From: Acetivibrio cellulolyticus CD2
GTDB taxonomy: Bacteria > Bacillota > Clostridia > Acetivibrionales > Acetivibrionaceae
NCBI RefSeq assembly: GCF_000179595.2
Contig: NZ_JH556653.1
Coordinates: 1,299,261 to 1,363,260 of the forward strand
DNA length: 64,000 bases
Direction of reading: 5' to 3'
This document shows, piece after piece, positions 1 through 10,200 of the stretch. Under the pieces are notes generated by a model. That model searched no databases and had not been told where the DNA came from. It saw nothing but the letters and a program-made list of their open reading frames with translations. The position numbers and the translations under genes are program-made. Positions within the stretch are counted from its first letter, which is position 1. Every line of letters begins with the position of its first letter.

Positions 1-930
1 AAACAGATTTGCCGCTATAGTCCCAGGACTTAACCTGCTGCCAAGAGATACTGCCAAACTCTCAGGATACAAGTGTACCGTCTCATCGGTTGCCAAAATT
101 CCAACTTTTATATCCTTACCTTCATACTCCTTGACCATTTCGTTAATCCTTACAGCAATCTTTTCCGGATCACCCTCTACAATTATAACATCGGCTTTCG
201 GTGCATAGTGCTTATACTTCATTCCGGGTGACCTTGGAATAATTATATCATCAAGATTTTTCTTTACAAGGGTGGGATCAATCTGAATTTGTCCTAAAAC
301 ATCTTCTAATTGTTCTACTGTTATTCCTCCAGGACGTAGTAACATTGGAGGGTCTAAAACCATATCTACAACAGTAGATTCGACACCAATATCCGAAAAT
401 CCTCCATCAATTATCACATCGACCTTACCATTTAAATCATTTATCACATGCCTTGAATCGGTTGGACTGGGTTTTCCGGAGACGTTAGCACTAGGGGCTG
501 CTACCGGCAATTCAGCTTCCCTGATCAATGCAAGGGCAATAGGATGCGATGGAACTCTAATAGCGACAGTATCAAGTCCTGCCGTTATTACTTCCGGAAT
601 TATAGGCAGCTTGTCCATAACTAGTGTAAGAGGTCCTGGCCAGAACTTGTCCATAAGGATTGAAGCTTTATTTGGTATGTGTGATACCAATTTTTCTACA
701 GACCGCTTATCAGCTACATGCACTATAAGCGGGTTGTCTGATGGCCGCCCCTTCGCTATGAATATTCTCTCTACAGCTTCTTTATTTAAAGCATTAGCCC
801 CAAGGCCATAGACGGTTTCCGTTGGAAATGCTACCAGTCCGCCATCTTTTAAAACCTGGGAAGCGTACCTTATCTTAGATATATCAATATTGCCACTGTT
901 AATTTCTATAATTTCTGTTTTCAAAACCAT
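1..930 (-). CDS. tsaC: L-threonylcarbamoyladenylate synthase (Sua5/YrdC/YwlC type), 3' end cut by window
   Basis: Makes threonylcarbamoyl-AMP from Thr, bicarbonate and ATP, the first step of the t6A37 modification of ANN-decoding tRNAs; cytoplasmic. The frame is open from an ATG at 930 to the window edge (310 codons), so the last few dozen residues are missing. The YrdC core is clear: PTETVYGLG at residues 36-44 and KGRPSDNPLIVHV at about 58-70, then a conserved Ser/Gly-rich segment (PVAAPSANVSGKPSPT). After about residue 235, PRSPGMKYKHYAPKA marks the linker into the C-terminal Sua5 domain, so this is the long Sua5 form and not the short TsaC. The ribosome binding site AAGGAGAGA lies directly before the ATG. 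It is transcribed in the same direction as the ZIP and prfA genes but is separated from them by short gaps. Confidence 0.93.
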   Translation of the reverse strand, partial: MVLKTEIIEINSGNIDISKIRYASQVLKDGGLVAFPTETVYGLGANALNKEAVERIFIAKGRPSDNPLIVHVADKRSVEKLVSHIPNKASILMDKFWPGPLTLVMDKLPIIPEVITAGLDTVAIRVPSHPIALALIREAELPVAAPSANVSGKPSPTDSRHVINDLNGKVDVIIDGGFSDIGVESTVVDMVLDPPMLLRPGGITVEQLEDVLGQIQIDPTLVKKNLDDIIIPRSPGMKYKHYAPKADVIIVEGDPEKIAVRINEMVKEYEGKDIKVGILATDETVHLYPESLAVSLGSRLSPGTIAANLF

Positions 931-1041
931 TCTCTCCTTAAAGAACCCATTTCACTAATACTCTATATTACTAATTTAAATATTTTAAATGTGTTTCCTC
1001 GTTTTGCATCTCATATACTAGGAAGAACTACTTTGCGGTCA

Positions 1042-1782
1042 CTAATTTATTGTCGTTATTATTATACCACAAACCATGCCAAAAACATTACTAATGGAAG
1101 GCAGTCTCCCTAAATATAGTTTTTTGGATTCAACCATCAATTCTCCATAAACTACATAAAGCATAGCACCAGCAGCAAATCCGAGACAGGCCCCGATAAA
1201 CTTTTGCGAAATTCCTCCAATTATGGCTCCTAATAAAGCTCCTAACCCCATCGGTACACCTGAGAGCACAGTAATGAAAAATGCCTTTTTGCTCGAAAAT
1301 CCCCCGGCTTTCATGGGAACTGCCATTGCAACACCTTCAGGTATATCATGTATTACAATCACAGCTGTTATAATCATACCCAAGCTTACAGAAGCTTCAA
1401 ACCCAGAACCCACTGCAAAACCTTCAGGAAAATTATGCAGCGCAATTCCTACTGCCATTACAATTCCCGCCCTTAAAAGTCCTGAGTTGCGGCTTTTGGT
1501 CTTTAAGAACTCAGCTCTCCCAAGAAATTCCTCAACTAATAAAATTGTAAGAACCCCGAGAAAAACTCCAAATAAAGTTAGACTTATTCCCCCATAATTA
1601 AACGCCTCAGGTATTAGCTTAAAACACACCACTGAAGTCATCAACCCTGCTGAAAACTCTAAAATAGAACTTATAAAGCGCCTGTTAACTTTCTTAACAA
1701 AAAAAGCCATTAAACCACCGATACTTGTACCTGCTATACCGGAGATAAGGCCAATAAGTGTAACCTTTATCAAATATTCCAC
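1042..1782 (-). CDS. ZIP family divalent metal transporter
   Basis: Integral membrane protein of 246 residues, the usual size for a bacterial ZupT/ZIP carrier that imports Zn(II), Fe(II) or related cations. About eight hydrophobic segments are visible. The two metal-binding signatures are intact: HNFPEG at residues 116-121 (TM4) and HDIPEG at 145-150 (TM5). The cytoplasmic His-rich loop between TM3 and TM4 is short and has no His cluster, as in many Gram-positive ZIPs. It lies between prfA (upstream) and tsaC (downstream) on the same strand, about 214 bp from prfA, so it may have its own promoter. No metal-regulator operator was recognised. The exact metal cannot be told from sequence. Confidence 0.9.
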   Translation of the reverse strand: MEYLIKVTLIGLISGIAGTSIGGLMAFFVKKVNRRFISSILEFSAGLMTSVVCFKLIPEAFNYGGISLTLFGVFLGVLTILLVEEFLGRAEFLKTKSRNSGLLRAGIVMAVGIALHNFPEGFAVGSGFEASVSLGMIITAVIVIHDIPEGVAMAVPMKAGGFSSKKAFFITVLSGVPMGLGALLGAIIGGISQKFIGACLGFAAGAMLYVVYGELMVESKKLYLGRLPSISNVFGMVCGIIITTIN

Positions 1783-1996
1783 ACTTTACCCCCATATTCC
1801 AAACTCCATTAAATTAAGGATATTACCTTTCATTAACGCTTTGGACCTCACTGAATTTATATTTAATTCTATTCAGTATAGGGGCAAATTATTAGTACTA
1901 ATAAAAGTTGCAATAGTAAATTAAACGTTATGCAACTTGTAAACAACTAAGGAAAAGCTGAAACATTGCAAAAATGTAGCTAAAATATGATTTTAT

Positions 1997-3079
1997 CTAT
2001 ATTTCATCGTCAATTCCGCCGCTTCCAAGACGTTCAGCCTGATCAGTAGTAATCAGTGCATCTATAACCTCGTCCATGTCACCTTCTAAAATACTCTCGA
2101 GCTTATAAAGTGTAAGGCCTATTCTATGATCCGTCATTCTTCCCTGCGGATAGTTATATGTCCTGATTCTTTCGCTCCTGTCACCTGTACCAACCTGACC
2201 CTTTCTAGCCTGTGCAATTTCACTGTTCTGCTGCTCCTGGGCTATCTCGTACAGCTTGGATCTAAGAACCCTCATGGCCTTATCTTTATTTTTATACTGT
2301 GATCTCTGGTCCTGACAGCAAACAACTAAACCCGTAGGAATATGGGTTATTCTAATTGCTGAATCGGTCTTGTTAATATGCTGTCCACCTGCACCGGACG
2401 CCCTATAGGTATCTATCCTCAAATCATTAGGATTTATATCAACATCCACTTCCTCAACTTCAGGCAAAACAGCCACTGTAACTGTAGAAGTATGAATTCT
2501 TCCATTTGCCTCTGTTTCAGGTATCCTCTGTACCCTGTGCACACCACTTTCAAACTTTAACTTGCTGAAAGCTCCGTTTCCTTCAATAGCAAAAACTACT
2601 TCCTTAAACCCACCGATTTCCGTCGGATTTGAATCCAGCATTTCCGTTTTCCATCCGCATCTTTCAGCATATCTTGTATACATCCTGAAAAGTACACCGG
2701 CAAACAATGCAGCTTCTTCGCCTCCAGCGCCTCCACGTATTTCAACAATTACATCTTTTTCATCATTAGGATCCTTAGGAAGAAGGAGTATCTTAAGTTC
2801 CTTCTTAATTTTTTCCAATCCCTCTTCTGCCTCTTTAAGCTCCATTTCAACCATTTCACGAAAATCTTTATCGAGCTTGTCGTTTAAAAGCTCCTTTGCA
2901 TCAGCAATCTCCTGAGTAACTTTTTTATACTCACCATACTTGCCAACTAATTCCTGAAGCTCTGCATGCTCCTTCATTAACTTCCTATATTCATCCTGAT
3001 TTTCAATCACTGCCGGATCACTAAGCTTATGATTCATTTCCTCATATCTGTTCTCTGCAGCCTGCAATCTATCAAACAT
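1997..3079 (-). CDS. prfA: Peptide chain release factor 1
   Basis: Recognises UAA and UAG stop codons and triggers peptidyl-tRNA hydrolysis on the ribosome. Full length at 360 residues. The catalytic GGQ is at 231-233 within [12 protein letters not shown], and a PxT-type recognition tripeptide (PET, 187-189) follows HRVQRI, which separates RF1 from RF2. The coiled-coil N-terminal domain spans about residues 1-105. In many Firmicutes prfA is followed by prmC, its Gln-methyltransferase; here the next gene downstream is the ZIP transporter and no prmC is seen in the window. The start ATG at 3079 is preceded by an AGAGGTG-type ribosome binding site. Confidence 0.97.
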   Translation of the reverse strand: MFDRLQAAENRYEEMNHKLSDPAVIENQDEYRKLMKEHAELQELVGKYGEYKKVTQEIADAKELLNDKLDKDFREMVEMELKEAEEGLEKIKKELKILLLPKDPNDEKDVIVEIRGGAGGEEAALFAGVLFRMYTRYAERCGWKTEMLDSNPTEIGGFKEVVFAIEGNGAFSKLKFESGVHRVQRIPETEANGRIHTSTVTVAVLPEVEEVDVDINPNDLRIDTYRASGAGGQHINKTDSAIRITHIPTGLVVCCQDQRSQYKNKDKAMRVLRSKLYEIAQEQQNSEIAQARKGQVGTGDRSERIRTYNYPQGRMTDHRIGLTLYKLESILEGDMDEVIDALITTDQAERLGSGGIDDEI

Positions 3080-3211
3080 CTTGCACCTCTAATTCAAAGA
3101 ATATTAAATCCACAATCACATATTATATCATGTATTCATGGTATATTCTAGACAAAAATGAAGTATTTAATGCTTTTATGAATCGCAAGTTTAAATAACA
3201 CAATTTTTAAG

Positions 3212-3280
3212 TAAATAAAAACTCCAGTACATTGATTCCCCCACATTTTCGCCTCTTATATTTCGTCTGAAAGATGCGGA
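3212..3280. repeat. Dispersed 69-bp intergenic repeat, copy 1
   Basis: A hand alignment without gaps against 24572-24640 gives 52 of 69 identical positions. The first 14 bases are identical, followed by conserved GCCTCTT, TTCG and GCGGA blocks. It lies between the motB terminator and prfA, that is, 3' of a minus-strand operon. The better-preserved copy 2 can form a GCCTCTTT/AAAGAGGC hairpin; this copy has lost part of that pairing. No class of element was recognised. Confidence 0.55.
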
Positions 3281-3286
3281 GTATGT

Positions 3287-3310
3287 AAAAAGGCAACTTT
3301 TCAGTTGCCC
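3287..3310 (-). terminator. Rho-independent terminator of motAB
   Basis: On the minus strand a GGCAACT / AGTTGCC stem (7 bp, 4-base loop) is followed at once by TTTTTAC. The hairpin contains the motB stop codon (3301-3303), so termination is directly coupled to the end of the operon. Confidence 0.85.
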
Positions 3311-4134
3311 TTATCAGTTGATTTATCTTTATTTGATGTTTTGATATCATTAGATTTCTCGTCCTTATCCAACGGATAATTTCGCACAATATATATTTCT
3401 ACCCTCCTGTTTTTAGCTCTTCCTTCTTCGGTAGAATTATCATACTTCGGCTTAAATTCTCCGCACGCTTGTATAGAGAATTTTTCAGGTCTTAGCTTTC
3501 CCTGATCCCTCATAAAACTCATTACATTTATAGCTCGAAAGGAACTTAAATCCCAATTCGAACGAAATTTATCATTATGAATGGGTACATTGTCTGTATG
3601 TCCAACAACTTTAATGCTATTGTTTAGCCCCTTTATAATACCAGTAAGTTTTAAAAGAAGAGGATACACTTCCTTTTTTATATCCGCTTCTCCTGTATTA
3701 AACAACACAACGTCCTGTATGGAAATCTCAAGTCCCTCACTATCAAGTACCAACTTTATATTGTTTGAATACCCTTCTTCCGAAATTTCTTTTTCTATAT
3801 TGTCCTTAATCTCTTTCATTTTTTCATCTTCTTTAGTTTCATTACTTTTTGTTGTAGATACAGTAATATCATTTGAATTTTCTTCACTGGTACCAACACT
3901 GCTCTCATTTTTCACCAATGGAATTACAGAATTCCCGTCACCCTCCATCATGCCTGCTCCGCCTGAAAATACTATACTGAATTGTTCGCTCATCTCCTTC
4001 ATCTTTGCGTTATCCGTTTTACTCATAGCAAACATAACTATAAAGAGTGCAAGCAAAAGTGTCATCATATCAGAATATGGCAGAAGCCATGTTTCATCCG
4101 CGTGTTCCTCATGATGTACTTTTTTATTTGACAT
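3301..4134 (-). CDS. motB: Flagellar motor stator protein MotB
   Basis: Peptidoglycan-anchored half of the flagellar stator, which forms the ion channel with MotA. 277 residues: short cytoplasmic N-terminus, one membrane helix at about 17-38 with the ion-carrying Asp (D22 in YSDMMTLLLALF), a linker rich in acidic and Ser residues (about 60-125), and an OmpA-like peptidoglycan-binding domain (about 130-255) with VVGHTDNVPI and a following RA-NVMSFM helix. The Asp context resembles MotB-type stators, but whether H+ or Na+ is used cannot be decided. It follows motA by 20 bp and ends in its own terminator, making a two-gene operon away from other flagellar genes. Confidence 0.95.
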   Translation of the reverse strand: MSNKKVHHEEHADETWLLPYSDMMTLLLALFIVMFAMSKTDNAKMKEMSEQFSIVFSGGAGMMEGDGNSVIPLVKNESSVGTSEENSNDITVSTTKSNETKEDEKMKEIKDNIEKEISEEGYSNNIKLVLDSEGLEISIQDVVLFNTGEADIKKEVYPLLLKLTGIIKGLNNSIKVVGHTDNVPIHNDKFRSNWDLSSFRAINVMSFMRDQGKLRPEKFSIQACGEFKPKYDNSTEEGRAKNRRVEIYIVRNYPLDKDEKSNDIKTSNKDKSTDKGN

Positions 4135-4154
4135 GATTCATCTCCTCTTTCCCG

Positions 4155-4937
4155 CTACTTTTCATTAGCTTGCTCCAGTTTCCTTCTAACCTCAGGCTCC
4201 AGCATACCATATAGTTTTAGCTCCATGCTCTTAGGACTTTCTCCTGCTTGAATGGACAAAACACCTTCGGCAATAATTCGCAATATAGCTATTTCCTCAT
4301 GTGATTTTCTTTTCAACCTTGATGCAAATGGGTGACAAAGAACATATCCAATAAATATACCATATAGTGTTGCAACAAATGCTGCTGCTATCATATGTGC
4401 AAGTTTTTCTGTATCATTAAGGTTTCCTAGAGCTCCGATAAGCCCTATTACGGCACCCAAAACTCCAAGTGTAGGAGCTGCGCTGCCCGCTGTTGAAAAT
4501 ATAGAAGCAGCTGCTCGATGCCTTTCTTCCATTGAGTCAATTTCGACATTGAGAACTTCTCGTATGTATTCCTCTTCAACCCCATCTATAACCATACCCA
4601 AACTTCTTTTCATAAATTGGTTTTCAGTTTTTTCAATAGTCTGTTCCAGTGATAGCAAACCTTCTCTTCTGGCCATTTGAGACAGCTCCAGAATCTGCTT
4701 GATAATCTCGCCAGGATCTACTTTGTGCTTGTCTGAGAATAGCACACCTGCAATCTTACCGACATTTAAAATTTCCTTTTTGGGAAATGAATTTGCTGTC
4801 GCAGCAATTGTACCTATAATTATAATAATTGCTGCCGCTGGATTCAAAAGAACTTCAATGTTTGCACCTTTAACAATCATCCCGACAATAATGGCCGCAA
4901 AACCTACAATAATACCAACAATCAGAAATATATCCAT
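4155..4937 (-). CDS. motA: Flagellar motor stator protein MotA
   Basis: Four-helix inner-membrane stator subunit that couples ion flow to torque. 260 residues, normal for Gram-positive MotA. Two N-terminal hydrophobic helices (about 1-20 and 30-48), a large cytoplasmic domain with the charged rotor-contact segment, then helices around 150-170 (GSAAPTLGVLGAVIGLIGAL, with the conserved Pro) and 180-203. Strong ribosome binding site AAGGAGAGA before the ATG. First gene of motAB, driven by the sigma-D-like promoter at 5014-5040. Confidence 0.95.
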   Translation of the reverse strand: MDIFLIVGIIVGFAAIIVGMIVKGANIEVLLNPAAAIIIIIGTIAATANSFPKKEILNVGKIAGVLFSDKHKVDPGEIIKQILELSQMARREGLLSLEQTIEKTENQFMKRSLGMVIDGVEEEYIREVLNVEIDSMEERHRAAASIFSTAGSAAPTLGVLGAVIGLIGALGNLNDTEKLAHMIAAAFVATLYGIFIGYVLCHPFASRLKRKSHEEIAILRIIAEGVLSIQAGESPKSMELKLYGMLEPEVRRKLEQANEK

Positions 4938-5323
4938 ATTATCTCTCCTTGAGTCTTTGAGATATGATTGCAGAAAATTCTTCTATTTTAAATACATGCG
5001 AGATTTATAAATATTATCGGCATATTTATCGAATTTCTTAAATGAAAAATTATCGAATCGCAAAATGGAAGCATCTGAATAGAAGATCACTTTTTTTGAA
5101 CTGTAGTTAAGACATAGTTATATTTCCATCTGTAATATAATGTAAATCCATTCACTAAATTCTTCGGCTTCGAATTCACCTTTCCTTTGTTTAATATTAG
5201 TCATATTATATAACCAGATTCCGGAAACTTACACAAGGCAAATTAAATATATATATAACTAGAACTTTGGGCTTAATACCAGGCCCAAACTCATATCAAT
5301 ATTATTTAGAGGGGGAGATACAT
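4938..5323. other. Intergenic region between motA and the orphan gene
   Basis: This stretch contains the motA ribosome binding site and sigma-D promoter at its left end. The remainder is AT-rich with no convincing ORF. A GGGGGAGA ribosome binding site at 5311-5318 belongs to the next gene. Confidence 0.6.
5014..5040 (-). promoter_or_regulatory. Sigma-D (SigD/FliA-type) promoter of motAB
   Basis: Minus strand reads TAAG, 15 bases, then GCCGATAA. The Bacillus/Clostridium sigma-D consensus is TAAA-N15-GCCGATAW, so there is one mismatch, in the -35 box. The implied transcription start is about 70 bases before motA. This gives motility-class control to an isolated stator operon. Confidence 0.8.
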
Positions 5324-5821
5324 ATGACTCGGAAAGTTCTTCAAACTACACTAAAAGTTTTAGGTATAAAAAAATCCTATGCAGCTAAAATCATCGGAGT
5401 TAAAGATGGTACTTTCAGCTCAAAACTAAAAAGTTATAAAAATACGTCATATAGATTTTTTGATGACGAAATTTCATTGATGATTAACAAATTGATTTCT
5501 GAGAAGCTTTTTATAAAAGATGATGACAATGATCTTCAAAAAATTAAAAAAGGAGTCAAAGTGAAGGAACTGGCTGATGCAATTTTTAGCATCACAAAAA
5601 AAGATCCTTTTTATATCAATGAAAAAAGCTTATATTCCAATTATTCAAATGAGAGGTATTATGAATATATTGTAAATCTTATTTGGCTTGAACAAATGAT
5701 TAGCAACAAATATCATTCATTTGTTATAGAAAATTCTTATTTGGATAAAGACCCAATCGAAACCTTTGAATCCTTTGAAAGTACTTTCTTTTTTTATAAG
5801 AAAGGAACAATAGGATTATAA
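5324..5821 (+). CDS. Hypothetical protein, possible HTH-like N-terminus
   Basis: 165 residues. The ATG at 5324 is preferred over upstream in-frame starts because GGGGGAGA sits 5 bases before it. The first 60 residues (VLGIKKSYAAKIIGVKDGTF, then a basic KLKSYKN) have the helix pattern of a small DNA-binding fold, but no family was recognised. The rest is charged and rich in Lys, Asp, Phe and Tyr, with no signal peptide or membrane segment. It stands alone between the divergent motAB operon and the convergent FHA gene, with its own terminator at 5880. Function unknown. Confidence 0.7.
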   Translation: MTRKVLQTTLKVLGIKKSYAAKIIGVKDGTFSSKLKSYKNTSYRFFDDEISLMINKLISEKLFIKDDDNDLQKIKKGVKVKELADAIFSITKKDPFYINEKSLYSNYSNERYYEYIVNLIWLEQMISNKYHSFVIENSYLDKDPIETFESFESTFFFYKKGTIGL

Positions 5822-5879
5822 TGAAAAAATCTTTTTATTACTATATTTCGTACAGCGTATAATCTTTTTCTTTTCCATA

Positions 5880-5925
5880 GTCAAAAGGGAACCAAATAGA
5901 GCCCTTTTGACAACCTTCTTTTTTG
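5880..5925 (+). terminator. Terminator after the orphan gene
   Basis: Perfect 10-bp stem GTCAAAAGGG / CCCTTTTGAC (5880-5889 and 5902-5911) with a 12-base loop. A T-rich run (CTTCTTTTTTG) begins about 5 bases later on the plus strand. It lies between convergent genes and may also stop transcription from the other side. Confidence 0.65.
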
Positions 5926-5941
5926 TATTATCCGATTGAAA

Positions 5942-7024
5942 TTAGTTTTCTGGGACTATAAACAAATACTTAAATTTTACAAACCCTATAATGTCATCGC
6001 CATATATCTCACGTTTTTCCCTTGGTTGAAGCCGTTGGCCATTTACAAATGTACCATTTCTAGAATCTAGATCTGTAATAAAGTATCTTCCGCTTTCCAA
6101 ATTTATCAGAGCATGTCTTTGCCCAATAACCCTACTGGAAATAACATAATCAGAATATTCACTTATTCTCCCAATAATAAAATTATCTTTGAATATCTTA
6201 AACCTTTCAGCAATTGTTTCTGCCTGCGATGAATCGGTATCTAAAATCCTTTCCATAAATGGATAAATAATCTCATCAATTTCCTCGTTAGGAGAAATTA
6301 TTATTGTTGTTTCTCCAATACGTTCAACAATTTCAAGCCTTTCATAGCTTATCTCCTCAATGTCCCTTAAGTATGTGTTTTCATCAGCTCTGATGGTGTG
6401 TATTTTCTTGTTTTTATCCAAAACTTGAAAAGAATACTGTTTCATATATTCAAATACGTTCTCAATCAGGTCTCTCCTTAAAAGCTCCTCAACTACACCT
6501 TCAGCCAGTCTTTTTAACGATACTCCCAAATCCGATCTGACCTTTATACGTTTGCTTCCAATTTGCAATTCAATGTTCTTTTTGTTTTGTTCTAAACAAT
6601 TATTACTATAAACTTCAATTAATTTCTTCCATAAAAAGTCCGTCCTATTTTTACACAACGAATGGTATTCATAGGCACTTTCAATAAGCCTCTTTACAAA
6701 TTCAGGCTTCAGCATATATTCACTAAGATATGATTTTGTATCATCTGGAAGCTCCAAGCAAGACATCATCTCCTCAAGCAATTCCCTATCCAGCATCCCT
6801 CTGTTTAAACGCTTTTGGTATTGGTCTTCAAAGACTTCCATAACTGTCATAATTGAAACACCTTTAATAGCACCTGAATTACCTGCATTGGGTAGATTTC
6901 TACCCTTCTCCCAGTTTTCAAAGGTGTCCATGCTGATTCCAAGCTTATTAACACATTCAATTTTGTTGACAAAAAGAATTCTTTGAAGATCACTAATTGT
7001 ATCACCAAATATTTTTATATTCAT
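5942..7024 (-). CDS. HTH-like/FHA domain phosphopeptide-binding protein
   Basis: 360 residues, cytoplasmic (no signal peptide or membrane helix). The C-terminal 85 residues form a forkhead-associated domain: IIGR at about 285, SSRVIGQRHALI (the S-x-x-H core), DLDSRNGTFVNGQ and a final beta strand. FHA domains bind phospho-Thr peptides. The N-terminal 60 residues (LGISMDTFENWEKGRNLP) resemble a MerR/XRE-like helix-turn-helix specificity helix. The middle is helical and unassigned. It is divergent from the RCC1/SLH gene, with the kinase gene 3.8 kb away, so it is a plausible reader of that kinase's phosphorylation; this link is inference. Confidence 0.8.
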   Translation of the reverse strand: MNIKIFGDTISDLQRILFVNKIECVNKLGISMDTFENWEKGRNLPNAGNSGAIKGVSIMTVMEVFEDQYQKRLNRGMLDRELLEEMMSCLELPDDTKSYLSEYMLKPEFVKRLIESAYEYHSLCKNRTDFLWKKLIEVYSNNCLEQNKKNIELQIGSKRIKVRSDLGVSLKRLAEGVVEELLRRDLIENVFEYMKQYSFQVLDKNKKIHTIRADENTYLRDIEEISYERLEIVERIGETTIIISPNEEIDEIIYPFMERILDTDSSQAETIAERFKIFKDNFIIGRISEYSDYVISSRVIGQRHALINLESGRYFITDLDSRNGTFVNGQRLQPREKREIYGDDIIGFVKFKYLFIVPEN

Positions 7025-7162
7025 AACTACCCCTAATACATTAATTGGTAAATAAATCGTTCGTAATTATTATATTAAAAATGCTTATGTATTGCAAGTT
7101 TACTGAAGCAAAACGTTTTTTATTAGTGGTTATGCGATTTATACCATAATTAAATCTTGTAA

Positions 7163-7187
7163 TATGATAACTAATTGAGTTATCATA
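7163..7187. promoter_or_regulatory. Inverted repeat in divergent promoter region
   Basis: 10-bp arms TATGATAACT / AGTTATCATA around a 5-bp centre, located between the divergent FHA and RCC1/SLH genes, about 50 bp upstream of the latter. There is no T-tract on either strand at terminator distance. It is a candidate operator, perhaps for the HTH-containing FHA protein; the binding factor is unknown. Confidence 0.4.
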
Positions 7188-7237
7188 TATATGTATTTTT
7201 TTACAGTTGATTTTAATATAAAATTGAGAGGTATGGT

Positions 7238-10200
7238 ATGTTTAAACTTAAAAACTTTATTTGTATTATTTTATTAGTAGCTTTGGCAATTGGCCCATTG
7301 TCAAATAATTATATCGAAGTATTGGCAGAAAGCGATTCCACAAAAGCATTGTCAGCAGAGTCGGAATTACCTTCAATCAAACTAAACAAATGGAAAGAAG
7401 TATACAGTGCGGGTAGAATATGTATAGGATTATTGGATGATGATAGTCTTTGGGAATGGTGCACTCATACTGATAGTCTCTATACATTAAGACAGGATAA
7501 ATTTAAATATCCAATAAAGATGCTGGAGAATATATCCGATGTATCCATCGGTCAGGGACATATACTGGCACTTACAAAAGACAATATTCTGTGGGCCTGG
7601 GGTACAAACAGCCTTGGCGAATTGGGAGATGGCAGCGGCAAAAATAATTCGAAACCCCAAATTATAATGAATGATGTACTACAAATATGTACAGGGAAAG
7701 ATAGCACTAGCAGTTTTGCAATAAGAAGCGATGGCAGTCTTTGGGGATGGGGAAATAATGTGTATGGGCAGCTGGGAGACTCCACAAGTGCAATCAAAAC
7801 TACCCCTGTTAAAATAATGGAAAATGTCAGATCTGTAGTCTGTGGAGAAAGGCATACTTTAGCCATAAAGAATGATAACAGCTTATGGGCATGGGGTGAT
7901 AATACCGATGGACAGTTAGGCAATGAGACATATACAAAAAGTTACACGCCTGTTAAGATTATGGAAGATGTGAGCAGTATAGCTGTAGATTATACTTCAT
8001 GCTTTGCCGTAAAGACCGATTACACATTGTGGTCATGGGGTAATAACCTTAATGGTCAATTGGGAGACGGTCAAAACTTGACTAAGAGGAATAAGCCCAA
8101 AATGATTTTAGGTAATGTATTCACCGTCACTGCAGCACCGCAATCAGCATATGCTATAACACTTGACAAATCATTATATTCCTGGGGGTCTAATTCTGGT
8201 GTTCTTTTAGGTGATAAAAGATCAGAAAATAAATTTTCTCCGGTAAAGGTTATGGATAATATTTCGAAAGTATCTGCTTATGATCATGTTATGGCATTAG
8301 ACGAAAACGGCTTAGTATGGGGATGGGGATATAATGATTACTATCAACTCGGGAATTCAAAAGACAGCGTTATTTTAACTCCTACGTTGTTATCGGATAA
8401 TGTCTCCGAAATTTCAACAGATTATAATACAAGCAGCTATATAACGTCCGACGGTTCATTATTTCAATTAGGTGATCTGGATGGAATTAATTGTTCTACT
8501 CCCCAGAACATCCCCGTTCAACCGTATATCGACAATATAACTGTTTCAGGTAACCTTATGAATATACAATTTTCAGGTGCTCCTTTAAATTCTATCAGTG
8601 AGTCTGATTTCAATATAACAAGAATAACAAATACACCTGAAACTGAAACAGTTACAGAGAATGTATATGCCAGCGTTTATAGCTTTGACCAAAACACTAA
8701 TATTGCTATCCTTGAATTACCGGATCTTGCAAGTTATAATCCTTATAGCTTTATAAGTTATATTGTTTCCTATAAAGGGCATTTGGAGGTAACTACTAAC
8801 GAAATTCCTGCACTACCAACGGCTTCCCCTCTATCAACACCATACTCACCTATGCCTGCTTCTACCCCTACATATATACCTGTTTCTACTCCTATACATA
8901 CTACTTCGTCCTATACGCCTGAACCTCCTACACCTGCATCCACTTCAACTTTTACACCTATTTCGTCTTCTACATCTAAATCAACTTCTACCACAACCAA
9001 TACAAATAGGAATACCCCAGCTCCAACTGTAATTCAGCCGCTACAAACCATTCCTGGTCCTAATCCTCAGGAAACTTCCAAAGATACTGACGCTGATTAT
9101 AAAAAGATGATGGGAGATTTCCAAGAAAACATTGCTGAAATAATCAAAAGATATGAAGGTGTTTATGACCCTTACAATGAAAAAAACGAACTTATTACTA
9201 CAGAAGCTGAAAAAACCATTGAGAAAATAGCTACCCAAAAAGTTATATGCGAAACTGGTATAGTAGAATTAGAACAAGAACTGATTTTACCTCAAAGTGA
9301 ATTAGCATCAAGAGCCAAAAAGGATGTAGAGGAGTTTTTAGAAACACAACCATACGAACCCAACAGGATAATCCGCAAAAGAATTAATATTGATGTAGAA
9401 TTAATAGATAATGGGCTAAACATAAATGTACTAAAGGATATCGTACCTTTGATGAAAGCTGAAATGGATGTAAAGATTTCATCAAAGTTTGGTAATATCA
9501 TTTTATACTATGAAAACATAGAAGCACAGCTAAACAAAGACTTAAAAATTTACATGACTAATGAAAAAACAGAACCTGCAAATACAAAAATTAAAAGCAA
9601 AGTCAATCTCCTATTTAAGTACACAGATGGTACAATAATAGAAAAGCTGAATTGTAAAATAGGTTTGGAGCTTCCCTATGGAGATGGCAATCCTGATTAT
9701 TGTGCTATTTACTATGAATCAAACGAAAATTCATCTGGCCAACAAAAGGCTATAGATACCAAATCTGCAAGTGCCCCCTACAATTTAATAAGGCAAGATC
9801 AAAAAATTGAATTAGGTCTTCCCTATGGAAATAGAAAACAAGAGTACTGCACAGAATATGCTGCGTCAACCACTAAGATGTACAATATGGGCGGACATGA
9901 AGACACCCAAAACAAAACTCTGAGGGTAAGCACCACAAGCTCTGGAAACTACCATGTAATTGAAGGCAAGAAGACTTTTACTGACATTGGAAACGAGGAC
10001 CCTACGACTAAAAAAGCAATTGAGGTTCTTTCATCAAAAGGAATACTAAACGGAAAAGATGACGGTATCTTCGATCCAGCTGGCAAACTGAAAAGAAGCG
10101 AATTTGTGTGCCTTTTAATTAAAGTTCTTAACTTAATTGATGAAGACGCACATACTGATTTTATAGATGTTCCGGTAACAGCCTGGTACTACAATCCGGT

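Noticed and set aside
3207-3389. 60-codon minus-strand ORF overlapping the motB end
   Set aside because: It runs across the motB terminator and the dispersed repeat and has no coding-like features.
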